From contig CM042541.1 of NCBI GenBank assembly GCA_023630585.1, positions 13,238,501-13,302,500 of the forward strand: a stretch of 64,000 nucleotides of DNA, in the 5' to 3' direction. The translations under genes were made by a program, and so were the position numbers. This DNA is from Cranoglanis bouderius (Eukaryota; Chordata; Actinopteri; Siluriformes; Cranoglanididae). Within the stretch, counting starts at the first letter, position 1; the number at the start of each line of letters is the position of its first letter. The notes under the pieces are model-generated. The model saw nothing but the letters and a program-made list of their open reading frames with translations, made no database searches and was not told the DNA's origin. Of this stretch, positions 45,112 through 55,507 are shown piece by piece.

Positions 45112-45371
45112 ACAGCGTTTACTACTGTTTACTGCTCTTTACATTGTTGTTTTTTTAATGTAGAAACATTTAATTTAAAAAAACGTAAAGAGCAGTAAGC
45201 AGTAGTAAATGAAACAAAGTCAATATTTGGTGTGACAAAAAATAACAATAAAAATAAAACAATTTGTGCAGTTTTATAAGGAAATTAGCTGGTAAATTTT
45301 ATTGAGCATCTTGCAGAACCAGCCACAGTTCTTCTGGAGACTTTGACTGTCGCACTTGTTTCTTATTTTCT
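45112..45371. mobile_element. rearranged CAGTACTGTGC-family MITE with head-to-head duplication
   Basis: The right part (GTAAAGAGCAGTAAGCAGTA ... ATCTTGCAGAACCAGCCACA ... CTTCTGGAGACTTTGACTGT) matches the 30.9-kb copy in the same orientation. The left part (TTTACTACTGTTTACTGCTC ... TAGAAACATTTAATTT) matches it in reverse. The 26-nt arms 45117-45142 and 45185-45210 pair with two mismatches. Confidence 0.75.
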
Positions 45372-45378
45372 CTATCTA

Positions 45379-45409
<31 letters not shown>

Positions 45410-45410
45410 A
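45371..45410. repeat. (TATC)n tetranucleotide microsatellite
   Basis: About nine CTAT units. Confidence 0.95.
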
Positions 45411-46071
45411 TAACGTCTGTATGCCAATATATTCTTTCAGCGAGGTCACAGTACCTAATTTGACCTTTCAGTCAGCCTAGTATTCAGAGACAGACTCATT
45501 CCTGACCATGAACATCAGCAGATCGTTCAGCATGGAGCAGGGAATTGAAATTAGGGCTCGGCGATATGAGATAATATTGACATTTGATACATTATGTCAC
45601 AAGATGCTTTTCTGAGATATCATGAATATTGTGATCATTTTTATTTAATTATTATTTTTTAATAACTACAAACCAACTACAAGCAGCCGATGTGATGTTA
45701 ATATTTTGTACTTAATCTTTAAAATTGTAAAATGTTAAAAAATTATATATTTTTAAAACGGTTTTAATTAATATGAAATTAATTGTATAATTTTATAACT
45801 AAAATTTTATATTTTAAACAAAAAATAGAATAAAAAAAATACAAAATAGTTTATTAATAATACACAAAAGCATTATTTATAACAGTTTTTTTAATGCAGT
45901 ACTACTACAGTGCCCTCCACTAATATTGGCACCAACTTGTCTTTATTGTTTATCCTTCTGATCTTTTGTTAAAAAAAATTCACAAAATTACTCTGCTCTC
46001 ATGGATATCAAACAATTGCAAACAAAACACAGGTTTATTAAAAAAAAAAAAAAAAAACTTTGTTAAATATA

Positions 46072-47600
46072 CAGGTGCATCTCAATAAATTAGAATGTCG
46101 TGGAAAAGTTCATTTATTTCAGTAATTCAACTCAAATTGTGAAACTCGTGTATTAAATAAATTCAATGCACACAGACTGAAGTAGTTTAAGTCTTTGGTT
46201 CTTTTAATTGTGATGATTTTGGTTTACATTTAACAAAAACCCACCAATTCACTATCTCAACAAATTAGAATATGGTGACATGCCAATCAGCCAATCAACT
46301 CAAAACACCTGCAAAGGTTTCCTGAACCTTCAAAATGGTCTCTCAGTTTGGTTCACTAGGTAAGCCACAAACATTCATTGCCAAAGAAGCTGGCTGTTCA
46401 CAGAGTGCTGTATCCAAGCATGTTAACAGAAAGTTGAGTGGAAGGAAAAAGTGTGGAAGAAAAAGATGCACAACCAACCGAGAGAACCGCAGCCTTATGA
46501 GGATTGTCAAGCAAAATCGATTCAAGAATTTGAGTGAACTTCACAAGGAATGGACTGAGGCTGGGGTCAAGGCATCAAGAGCCACCACACACAGACGTGC
46601 CAAGGAATTTGGCTACAGTTGTCGTATTCCTCTTGTTAAGCCACTCCTGAACCACAGACAACGTCAGACATGTCTTACCTGGGGTAAGGAGAAGAAGAAC
46701 TGGACTGTTGCCCAGTGGTCCAAAGTCCTCTTTTCAGATGAGAGCAAGTTTTGTATTTCATTTGGAAACCAAGGTCCTAGAGTCTGGAGGAAGGATGGAG
46801 AAGCTCATAGCCCAAGTTGCTTGAAGTCCAGTGTTAAGTTTCCACAGTCTGTGATGATTTGGGGTGCAATGTCATCTGCTGGTGTTGGTCCATTGTGTTT
46901 TTTATAAACCAAAGTCACTGCACCCGTTTACCAAGAAATTTTGGAGAACTTCATGCTTCCTTCTGCTGACCAGCTTTTTGAAGATGCTGATTTCATTTTC
47001 CAGCAGGATTTGGCACCTGCCCACACTGCCAAAAGCACCAAAAGTTGGTTAAATGACCATGGTGTTGGTGTGCTTGACTGGCCAGCAAACTCACCACACC
47101 TGAACCCCATAGAGAATCTATGGGGTATTGTCAAGAGGAAAATGAGAAACAAGAGACCAAAAAATGCAGATGAGCTGAAGGCCACTGTCAAAGAAACCTG
47201 GGCTTCCATACCACCTCAGCAGTGCCACAAACTGATCACCTCCATGCCACGCTGAGTTGAGGCAGTAATTAAAGCAAAAGGAGCCCCTACTAAGTATTGA
47301 GTACATGTACAGTAAATGAACATACTTTCCAGAAGGCCAACAATTCACTAAAAAGGTTTTTTTTTTTTAATTGGTCTTATGAAGTATTCTAATTTGTTGA
47401 GATTTTGTTGAGATTTGTTGTGAATTGGTGGGTTTTTGTTAAATGTGAGCCAAAATCATCATAATTAAAAGAACCAAAGACTTAAACTACTTCAGTCTGT
47501 GTGCATTGAATTTATTTAATACACGAGTTTCACAATTTGAGTTGAATTACTGAAATAAATGATCTTTTCCACGACATTCTAATTTATTGAGATGCACCTG
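46072..47600 (+). mobile_element. Tc1-like element, family A, full length, nested inside family B
   Basis: The ends are CAGGTGCATCTCAATAAATT and TTTATTGAGATGCACCTG, with long inverted repeats (about 190 bp) including GTCGTGGAAAAG and TCAACTCAAATTGTGAAACT. TA flanks lie at 46070-46071 and 47601-47602. Its plus-strand transposase is intact in length but broken. It is less decayed than the copy at 614-2049. Confidence 0.95.
46335..47300 (+). pseudogene. Tc1 family A transposase with one frameshift and one nonsense codon
   Basis: Frame one runs from the ATG at 46335 (MVSQFGSLGKPQTFIAKEAG). It holds a paired-like HTH (QSAVSKHVNRKLSGRKKCG), FKNLSELHKEWTEAG, and the first catalytic D in WSKVLFSDESKFC, to VMIWGAMSSAGVGPLCFL, where it stops at about 46905 in a T-rich run. 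The second frame (46941-47255) continues with DFIFQQDLAPAHTAKSTKSW (second D) and HLNPIENLWGIVKRKM (E). It then meets TGA at 47253-47255, where the family has an arginine codon. The C-terminus ...KGAPTKY follows in frame. Confidence 0.9.
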
Positions 47601-48626
47601 TATGTGTGCAACAATTATTGGCACCCTTTTCGTCAATACTTTCTGCTACCTCCCTTTGCCAAGATAACAGCTCTGAGTCTTCTCCTATAACGCCTGATGA
47701 GGTTGGAGAATATATGGCAAAGGATCTGAGACCATTCCTCCATACAGAATCTCTCCAGATCCTTCAAATTTCGAGGTCCACGCTGGTGGACTCTCCTCTT
47801 CAGTTCACCCCACAGGTTTTCTATGGGTTTCAAGTCAGGGTATTGGGATGGCCATGGCAGGATCTTGATTTTGTGGACAGTAAACCATTTTTGTGTTGAT
47901 TTTGATGTATGTTTTGGATCATTGTCCTACTTGAAGATCCAACCACAGCCCATTTTAAGCTTTCTAGCAGAGGCAGTCAGGTTTTCATTTAATATCTGTT
48001 GATATTTGATAGAGTCCATGATGCCATGTATCCTAACAAAATGTCCAGGTCCTCTGGCAGAAAAAACAGCCCCAAAACATTAAAGAGCCTCCACTATATT
48101 TAACCGTGGGCGTGAGGTACTTTTCCATATGGCTACCTCTCTGTGTGTGCCAAAACCACCTCTGGTGTTTATTGCCAAAAAGTTCTATTTTGGTTTCATC
48201 TGACCATAGAACCCGATCCCATTTGAAGTTCCAGTAGTGTCTGACAAGACACTAACCCTAGATTCATAACATTTCCACTTGACTGGAACTTCTTAATGAT
48301 GGAAATGGGCATTTTCAATGCTTGTGCTATTTTCTTTTAGCCACTTCCCATTTTGTTAAGGTCAACAACCTTTCGCCGCACATCACAGCTATATTCCTTG
48401 GTCTTACCCATTGTTATGAATGACTAAGGGAATTTGGCTTTTGTGTTACCTCATTATTTATACCAATGTGAAACAGGAAGTCATGGTTGAACAATTTCCT
48501 GTACCTAGTCATCCAGGTGTAGTAAAAAAAAAAAGTAAAATATCAATGGGAAAATACTTCAAATATATTTTTCTCATATGAATTCATAGGGGTGCCAATA
48601 ATTGTTGCACACCTATATTTAAAAAG

Positions 48627-48629
<3 letters not shown>

Positions 48630-48708
<79 letters not shown>
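48630..48708. repeat. (AT)n microsatellite inside the family B Tc1
   Basis: About 39 AT units next to the right terminal repeat of the family B element. Confidence 0.95.
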
Positions 48709-48712
<4 letters not shown>

Positions 48713-48940
48713 TGTGTTTGCAATTGTTTGATATCCATGAGAGCAGAGTATTTTTGTGTTTTGTTTTTTTTTTTACAAAACAATAAAGACAATTCAGGGC
48801 CTTCTTTGATCATATTTACCAAGGGTGCCAATATTAGTGGAGGGCACTGTACATCGCTGGCAGTTGGTGAGCATACCTATATATCATGATACATACTGTG
48901 TACTGTAGAAATGCCTTTGAGAATCATATGATACTGGATC

Positions 48941-49414
48941 TGCTTCAGTTAGAGGAAAACTGAGAGCACTTCACACATGAATATGTCAAAAGGTTACAGG
49001 TGTCCTTTCATTACCCTAATAATACACTGTGAATTTTTTTACTTCCTTACTCGTTTTACTTTTAGTGATTAACTAATTCCATTCGTCATTTATCTGTCTA
49101 TCTGTGTGTTTATTTTCATACTAGATAGTGTAGTATGTGTGCTCTATCAACACCACATGATAGGACATTAATAATGTAATGAGGAGGAGGAAAGCATGAC
49201 GCTGGAGTTTTTCATATCACCATGTAACGATCTCATTGCTGATAAAGTCACGTTGTTGTTGTTTTTTTTAGCTTGCTTTCTTATTCTTAGGCTATACCCT
49301 ACATTTAGACAAAAACACAGCTAGCTAGCTGTACACACAGACAAGCTTCTAACATACACACAGAGGCACGGAATACACAGCTAGCCAGCTGTACACATTT
49401 TATAGTTCTTGAGT
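48941..49414 (-). other. intron immediately downstream of the Bbeta2 exon
   Basis: No repeats recognised except two nearby copies of CACAGCTAGC(C/T)AGCTGTACACA at 49317-49339 and 49377-49398. Confidence 0.4.
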
Positions 49415-49420
49415 TGTTAC

Positions 49421-49499
49421 CTTCAGTGTAACAGCTGGAAGAAAGGATGCTGCTCGGAGGTCGGAAGAGGTAAGGCAGGTACCGGGAGAAGCATTTCAT
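49421..49499 (-). CDS. ppp2r2b: ppp2r2b alternative first coding exon, Bbeta2-type (mitochondrial isoform)
   Basis: The minus strand reads MKCFSRYLPYLFRPPSS, then ILSSSCYTE, matching the N-terminus of mammalian Bbeta2 (MKCFSRYLPYIFRPPNT...). That isoform's tail directs PP2A to the outer mitochondrial membrane in neurons and promotes apoptosis and fission. The tail here keeps the basic/aromatic pattern (K, R, R among F, Y, L). The ATG is the complement of 49497-49499. An in-frame GTG lies 12 codons upstream, but there is no earlier in-frame ATG nearby. The exon ends GAAG at 49421 with a GTAACA donor, the same phase-1 junction as the Bbeta1 exon at 22976, so both can join a common exon 2. In transcription order this exon lies 26.4 kb upstream of the Bbeta1 exon and has its own GC-rich promoter. 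Confidence 0.9.
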
Positions 49500-49810
49500 C
49501 TTTTTAGCGCGCGCATCACTCCTGCTCAGACACACAGCTGTGAGAAGCGAGGCTTGTTGGCTTGTTCCTTTCTTTAGCCTCGGTTCGGTTCATGTGCACA
49601 AGGAGCAGCCGCTCCAATCTCTCTCAGCCGAGGGAGGAGAAACTGCGCTGCAGTGAGCCATATTGATTCCTCCACTCACCAGCCGACGCGAATACGTCTT
49701 ATCTTTAGACGAGGCTGGTGGGAGAGGCTTTATGGTGGAAAGGGGCGGGAGGAGAAGCGGGGGGTGGGGGCGGGAGGAGAAGCGGGGGGTTGGGGGGGGG
49801 GGGGTGTTTC
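49500..49810 (-). promoter_or_regulatory. GC-box promoter of the Bbeta2 exon with 25-bp tandem duplication
   Basis: GC- and purine-rich sequence lies directly upstream of the Bbeta2 ATG. Two tandem copies of a 25-bp unit (49742-49766 and 49767-49791) each contain a GGGGCGGG Sp1-type box and a GCGGGGGG run, followed by a 12-G tract. The plus strand could form G-quadruplexes. CpG dinucleotides are dense from 49500 to 49720 (GCGCGCGC at 49507-49514). This is consistent with a GC-box promoter driving the minus-strand exon. The exact start site cannot be read from sequence. Confidence 0.55.
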
Positions 49811-50099
49811 AAAATGAGGGCGGCAAGCGCGAGACGGGATGTTTTCAACGGTAGCACCTGCTTCTTCACTGTTTGCATTATTATTGTAGGCTATGAGAAG
49901 TTAGGAAATGTTGCAGTTAGGCAGAAGGCTGGTTTTAGGCTACATTCACACAGCAGGCAAAAGTGTTCACACTGTGTTTTCAATGTGACCTGTTATCAGT
50001 CTGAACATATCATGTTTACTGTTTACACAGTTGCACTGTTTTAGACCATGTAGTACACAGTTATAGAAGGGAATTATTTATTATTGCACTATTCATTGA

Positions 50100-50320
50100 C
50101 ACCCAGATGAAGATGTGTTCCCTTTTGAGTCTGCTTCCACTCAAGGTTTCTTCCTAACATTGTCTCAGTGAGTTTTTCCCTTGTGTCCCTTGCCTCTGGC
50201 TTGCTCATTGGGGATGAATTTAAACATTTCGAATGTATATCCTAAATGTATATATTTATGTAAAGCTGCTAAAGCACTATACAAATAAAAATTGAGTTGA
50301 ATCGAATCATTCTCCTAAAC
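50100..50320. repeat. fish dispersed repeat, reverse orientation
   Basis: CTCAAGGTTTCTTCCTAACA, GAGTTTTTCCCTTGTGTCCC, TTGCCTCTGGCTTGCTCATT and CACTATACAAATAAAAATTG are the reverse complement of blocks in the repeat at 21850-22130. Confidence 0.65.
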
Positions 50321-50331
50321 TGACCCGCATG

Positions 50332-50799
50332 CAGGGGTGTATTAAGGTCTACACAGGCCCCTAGGCTCAGGGATTTTTTTTACTTTTTGTCATCCTAACA
50401 ACATACATATCGATACATAATGGAGTGGAGCAGAGCAGTATCAGGTTATGTACCCTGTATCTGTTGTTTGCAAGTTAATGAGATTACAACTGAATTTGAC
50501 TTAGGGAGGGACGACTTTAACTCATCATGCGGGCCATGCCGTTATTTTAAAATCTCCATCCAGTAACACTAGGCTAGTAATTACTACTGTAGAAATAATA
50601 ATTATGGGTCAGTTGAATACATGCATGGGATTTGATAAGACAGTTTTTAATAGTTTAAGCAGAAAGAAAACATTTGAAAAAAGTGAAATCTTAAATAAAT
50701 AAATCAATAAAAATGTAAAGACCGTTGAACAGAAGCCCCCTGATCACTGTTGGCCAGCAGGCTACAGCCTAGGTTAGCCTGTGCATTATTCCGCCCCTG
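50332..50799. mobile_element. hAT MITE, 468 bp, perfect TSD CCCGCATG
   Basis: The element starts CAGGGGTGTATTAAGGTCTA and ends GTGCATTATTCCGCCCCTG, imperfect CAG...CTG inverted repeats with matching CAGGC(C/T) and CCTAGGCT blocks. It is flanked by identical CCCGCATG at 50324-50331 and 50800-50807. There is no coding capacity. Confidence 0.85.
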
Positions 50800-50819
50800 C
50801 CCGCATGCACAAAGGAACA

Positions 50820-50930
50820 ATGTGTCACGTGATGCCTTCAAGCTTTATCTCCAAGATCTTAGAAAAGGTTGTAGCACAGCAGCTATGCTCATACCTACAT
50901 AGGAATAGCATTCATGAAATGTATCAAATG
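50820..50930 (+). pseudogene. short LINE reverse transcriptase fragment
   Basis: The plus strand encodes FISKILEKVVAQQLCSYLHR then NSIHEMYQ, the RT segment that precedes the QSGFR block in L2-type LINEs. No other RT motif remains alongside. Confidence 0.65.
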
Positions 50931-51269
50931 TTCTCAGAGACTTGTCTGAAACTGTTCCAGCATTGTCTTGTCTGTATGCTTCGGATTGTTGTTGTGCTGA
51001 AAGGTGAACATTTTCTTTCCAATGACACGATTGAGAAACCCTATTTCAGGCTTAAAGGCAAGTTCTTGTGTTTAAAGGCAGTGGTCTAAGACACTATTGA
51101 GACTATAGAGACACTTCAACACAAGAAAAATCTGGTAACCTTGCAAGTGTGAACTACACACAAATGATTTACCTAATAAGAATGGGGCACACAGAAAATC
51201 AACTTCACAATCTTCACAATCACAGTCAAACAGTAAAACATCAGGGCTTAAAGAGACAAGAAAATCATT

Positions 51270-51605
51270 AACTAAATGCCATAGCGGAGGCCAGGAGGCA
51301 GAGAGGAGATGATATGAGGAGAAAGACCACAACATCGGTGAAGCCAGGAAGTGGAGAGGCCATGATATCAAGAACACAAGAGGCAGAGAGACCACAACAT
51401 CGATGAAGCCAGAAGGTGGAGAGACCATGACATCAGTTAAGCCAGGAATCAGAGAGACCACGACATCTGAGAAGGAAGGACACAGATTGCCTTCCTCAAT
51501 GGAGCAGGGAGGCAGAACAATGTCCTCAGAGGAGCAGGAGGCAGAGTGATTTCCTCAGCAGAGCAGGGAGGCAGAGCAATGTCCTTAGCAGAGCAGAGAG
51601 GGATC
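51270..51605. repeat. two adjacent minisatellite-like arrays
   Basis: Left array: three to four units of about 45-48 bp with AGAGAGACCACAACATCGAT and GAAGCCAGGA (51285-51475). Right array: about three units of 31-34 bp with GGAGCAGGGAGGCAGAGCAA and TGTCCTCAG (51500-51600). The minus strand stays open across both (repeated PAPLR, DVMVS), giving ORFs that I attribute to the repeats. Confidence 0.65.
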
Positions 51606-51721
51606 AAAATGAGACAATCTATATTTAGAAACAGGAAACAAGAGTAAAGGTCTAAACCAGGAAACACAGAACACGAAAACTATGCAGCTAAGAAATAAGG
51701 CTCAGATACGCATGTGTACAC

Positions 51722-52045
51722 TGGGGCGGACTGGCAACAAAAAGCAGCCTGGGAATTTGTGGTCAAGCAGCTCCAATTTGATACGCCAAAATTGAACTGA
51801 CACAACATGTTTCTCAATCAACTCAATAATTCATTTAAAAAAATAAAAACACAATCTGTTCATTTGTATTGTTTGTGTTAAGCTAATATGTAAAACGATG
51901 AAACCGTGTCACTGCAGCTAAGATGACCTATTGAATATCTGTATATCGGCTATATAATGCTGGGGTTAGAGAAAAAAAGACCGGCCCTCACAAGACGGGC
52001 CCACCGGGAAAATTCCTGAACTTCCCAATGGTCAGTCCACGCCTG
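51722..52045. mobile_element. hAT MITE, 324 bp, TSD GTGTACAC/GTATACAC
   Basis: The ends TGGGGCGGACTGGCAACAAA and GGTCAGTCCACGCCTG are inverted relatives of a common CAGGGGCGGACTGG hAT terminus, and GGGAATTTGTGG pairs with the internal CGGGAAAATTCC. Flanks GTGTACAC (51714-51721) and GTATACAC (52046-52053) differ at one base. Confidence 0.8.
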
Positions 52046-52149
52046 GTATACACTGAAGGAGACTTTGAAATCACACAGCAGTGTGAAACTGAAAGCAGAT
52101 GGATACAATCAGGAGACACAAATGACAACACAAGGGATGGAGACAAGAC

Positions 52150-53100
52150 CAGGGGCCTCATTTATCAAACGTACGCATAATTTTGTGCATAAACCGTGCA
52201 TGTATTGTCCTATAGACATTGTGTTTTGGTATCTGTACTTGTACATTGGTGCCACCTACTGACAATGGTCTATATGCAGTTTGAGTAATGTGACTTTTTC
52301 TTAGTTGATGATGTCATCAGTGTGAGTCTGGTACATGCAGGTGCCGGTGAAGGCATGGTTATCTCTTCTGTGTTCTATCTTTAAACATCTTCTAGAAATT
52401 GGCTTTAGCTGGCATGGTTGGTATGTGGGAAGTCTTTTTTTACTGTTTATTTTTCTATATTGACAAGTATTTGTGAAGTTTGTTTGAACTTACAAGTGCA
52501 TTTAGCAGATTGATTTCCTGAATGCGAATTTCCATCATGCATATAGAGCATTTAATCTTAGCAAATTTCATTGTTATTGGTGATATAACTGATGCCTTTC
52601 TGTAGATGTCATTATATACAATGCTTATATTTTATATCAATTTAATTGAATCACTGGTCATTTCAGTTTGTTTGTAAGCATTTTGGTTAATTATGTGTCT
52701 AGAGTGTGACTGTCATGTTGATTCTTCCTCAGTTTTACCCTACTCCAGCTGTCTTCAAGTAAATGGATATACTGGAATCTCCTTCTCAGTGTGGTTATTT
52801 GAGAGGAGTTTTAGTTGCTTGCCTTAAGCAAGTTGCTTGAGGTTGACAACAGATCAGTGCATACGCATTGAATGGGATTTATCAAGTTTTTCTTGTCTGA
52901 GGATGTGTGTATATTTCCGCACAGTCCTGACCATGTGTATGCAGGAAAAAATAGTGCTAGAAAAATGTAATAGCAGGTAAACTGACTTTGCTGAGCTTCT
53001 ATATAACGTGCTCTCTATCATACCAGCATATCAGAGAGTAATTACTGATTCGGTGCTCACAAGATGCAGACAGATGACAGACAGAATGTAATGTAAAATT
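52150..53100. mobile_element. DNA-transposon end (GGGGCCTCATTTATCAAACG) and following sequence
   Basis: AGGGGCCTCATTTATCAAAC is the start of a widespread fish DNA transposon terminus. A reversed TTAAATGAGGCC is found at 57305-57316, but whether the two belong together is not established. The intervening sequence shows no transposase that I recognise. Confidence 0.35.
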
Positions 53101-53284
53101 GTATAAAAGGAACAAGGAACACCCACTTTCTCTTGAGATTCAGTTCATGGACAGATATCCTGACATTTTCTTTTAGAAAATTTTCCAATAGCCTTCTGGC
53201 TTGTCCACATGATCTTTACCAAACTGTAGAAGGTAAGCAATGTTCTTTTTGGAGAGCAGTGGTTTTCTCCATGCAACCCTGCCA

Positions 53285-53815
53285 TGCACTGTTGTTGTTG
53301 TTCAGTGTTCACCTGATGGTGGACTCATGAACATTAACATTAGCCAATATGAGAGAGGCCTTTAGTTGCTTAGAAGTTAACCTGGGTTCCTTGGTGAGCT
53401 TGTGGACTATTACACATCTTGATCTTGGAGTGATCTTTGTTGGTCGACCACTCCTGCGGAGGGTAACAATGGTCTTGAATTTCCTCCATTTGTACACAAT
53501 CTGTCAGAGGTCCTCAGAAATCTCCTTTGTTAGTACCATGATACACTTCCACAAAAGTGTTGTGAAGATCAGACTTTGATAAATCTCTGTTCTTTAAATA
53601 AAACAGGGTTCTCACTGACACTTGATTGTCATCCCATTGATTGAAAACACCTGACTTTAATTTCACCTTCAAATTACCTGCTAATCCTAGAGTTTCACAT
53701 ACTTTAGCTACTCATAAATATATCATATTTGATCATTTTCCTCAATAAATAAGTGACCAAGTATAATATTTTTGTCTCATTTATTTAGTCGGGTTCTCTT
53801 TGTCTACTTTTAGCA
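53285..53815 (-). mobile_element. Tc1-like N-terminal fragment
   Basis: The minus strand reads KWRKFKTIVTLRRSGRPTKI, then RCVIVHKLTKEPRLTSKQL and ANVNVHESTIR (complement of 53309-53497). This is the second HTH and linker of a Tc1 transposase. Upstream UTR/TIR sequence (GATCATTTTCCTCAATAAAT, AAGTATAATATTTTTGTCTC) extends to about 53815. The catalytic domain is absent. Confidence 0.75.
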
Positions 53816-53819
53816 TCTT

Positions 53820-55230
53820 GATATACAGTGGCTCAACATCTGCTTTTGGATGGTAAATCTCATGCATGGTCAAGAGCTTCCTTGTTTTGGAGTCCATTCT
53901 ATCGGTCTCAGATCTCTTCCATTTGATGATGGCAAAGCTGTACATGGGGACTGGAATTGCCAGACTATTGATGCCTGAGATCTTGTTTTTTGAGGTTGGC
54001 TCAGTCTTTAGGACCAGGCATACTTTCCATCAGTATTCATTGGTCACCTTCTCCTTCACCTTAGCATGGAGGATACCATCACATTCATCAACACCTAGAT
54101 ACTTATAGGCGTCTTTCTGGTCCAGGCTCTGAAACATCCATTTGTGGTCCAGCAGGATTTTCCTCTTCACATGTTTGCCACCCTTGAAGACAGCACACTT
54201 GTCCAAGCAGAATTCCATTTGATGTTATCGCTGAATGCTTTTACAGTTACCAGGGCTTGTTCAAGCTGATCTTTGGTGAACAGCTTGAGATTGTCCATAT
54301 AAAGCAGATGCTGTGCTGTTTGTCAACTGTATATACGCACAAGAGACTGTCTATTCAGCATGTTTGTTAGTGATGTTAGTGTTAAGCAAAATAATAGGGG
54401 AGACACTGAGTCACCCAGGAACATTTCAGTTCTCCATTTTTTTTTATAGATTCCTCCACAAACCAGTTGGGTATACTTGGTAGAATCTCAGGGCTTCGAG
54501 GATCCAGGAATGTGGCACACCATTGAAGGCCTATTTGTAGTCTACAAGCCATTCCTAGATTTCTCTTCAGCTTCTTTGCATGAATCACAATCATCTTGCT
54601 GATAAGCAGCTGTTCTTTGCATCCTCTTGAAGCCTTTCAACAGCCTTTCTGTTCTTCTGGAAAAATACCATTGTTCAGCAGGTGATTGTAGGTTCTGTTG
54701 GTGATGGTGACCATGAAGACCTTGTATGTAGTAGGCAGGCAAGTTATCATTCAGTATTTCTTTGGCTCTATTGTATCCTTGCCTTTTGAAAGAAGGAAAG
54801 TGGTTACAGATGTTAACGCTCTGGGTTGCTGCTTGGGTCTTGGATGGCATCATTTAAGGCCCTGGTTAGTTTTTCATGCAAGGCATATATATGTTAACCC
54901 AGAAATTCTGAAGTTTATCTGTGCAAGGGGATTTCCAGTTGTGTGACTGGTTGATGACTTGTTGGATCTTGCTACCTGTTAAATCACTCCAAGTATCAGT
55001 TGATATGGGCCTGTGAGCTTCTTCCTCGTGTTGAATACAAGTAGCTTTGCCATTGTGGGCAATGCCATCTTCCAGGATTCCATGCTACAATTCTTGTTCT
55101 TGAGTAGGTGGTTCCTTCTGGGTGCCTTTCTGTTCATTTAGTTGACAGTAGAACTTTTGTGTCCTTGCGGAATAACTTGTGCTGGTGGTAGTGCTCCCTC
55201 CACTTCAGCTCAGTGGTGTTTTTTCTATCT
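53820..55230 (-). pseudogene. LINE reverse transcriptase relic, possibly R2/R4 (Rex6-like) clade
   Basis: Decayed minus-strand frames carry, in order, NDNLPAYYIQGLHG (54740-54780), a KDQLLISKMIVIHAKK-like run across a frameshift near 54580, KRNLGMACRLQIGLQ, and then MEFCLDKCAVFKGGKHV with DAYKYLGVDECDGILHAKVKE (complement of 54030-54218). DKCA and YKYLG are typical of the RT thumb side in R2/R4-type LINEs. Multiple stops make it inactive. Clade assignment is tentative. Confidence 0.6.
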
Positions 55231-55507
55231 GCCAGATAATTGCGGTAGATGCTTACATTATTACAACAAAATTATTACATACTGGTTACAGTTCTTATCA
55301 GTCCCTACTGAGTGGAGGTATACAAAGACAACAAAAGCATTGAGGCAAAAACAAAAGCATTGAGGCAAAAAGAAAGAGAAAAAAGGAAGGGGAAGAAAGG
55401 AAGGAGAACAGAGAGAAACAGAAGTATGTAGTGAGAAGTTAGCAGATGATTATAGTTTAAGCAACAGGTGTAGATCAAAATGAGGTAATTCACTTACTCA
55501 TACTGTA

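Larger units (their letters stand above)
45908..48849 (-). mobile_element. Tc1-like element, family B (CAGTGCCCTCCACTAATATT), containing another Tc1
   Basis: The ends CAGTGCCCTCCACTAATATT (45908) and AATATTAGTGGAGGGCACTG (48849) are perfect inverted repeats flanked by TA (45906-45907, 48850-48851). The longer TIRs share CTCATGGATATCAAACAATTGC. The minus-strand transposase survives only in part: MKPIENLWGELKRRVHQRGP near the C-terminus (complement of 47750-47833) and earlier segments to about 48410. The family A Tc1 is inserted at a TA in the left repeat region. Confidence 0.9.
45552..48940. mobile_element. hAT MITE relic split by two nested Tc1 elements
   Basis: The left end TAGGGCTCGGCGATATGAGA (45552) and interior TTTTCTGAGATATCATGAAT match the hAT MITE at 40287-40602. 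After the Tc1 insertion the sequence resumes at 48852 with TATATATCATGATACATACT and TGTAGAAATGCCTTTGAGAA, matching the right part of that MITE. The far right end is lost. Confidence 0.65.
23046..49420 (-). other. ppp2r2b: ppp2r2b intron between alternative first exons
   Basis: For transcripts starting at the Bbeta2 exon, this stretch plus everything left of 22976 is intron 1. I found no other ppp2r2b coding exon in it on either strand. It is filled with the mobile elements listed separately. The host gene reads on the minus strand, so elements lie in both sense and antisense orientation to it. Confidence 0.8.

Noticed and set aside
49500..49535. Bbeta2 N-terminal extension starting at 49535
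   Set aside because: That codon is GTG. The first ATG (49497-49499) matches the conserved isoform start.
49741..49854. Gly/Arg-rich plus-strand ORFs over the GC boxes
   Set aside because: They arise from the G-rich tandem duplication and are antisense to the Bbeta2 promoter.
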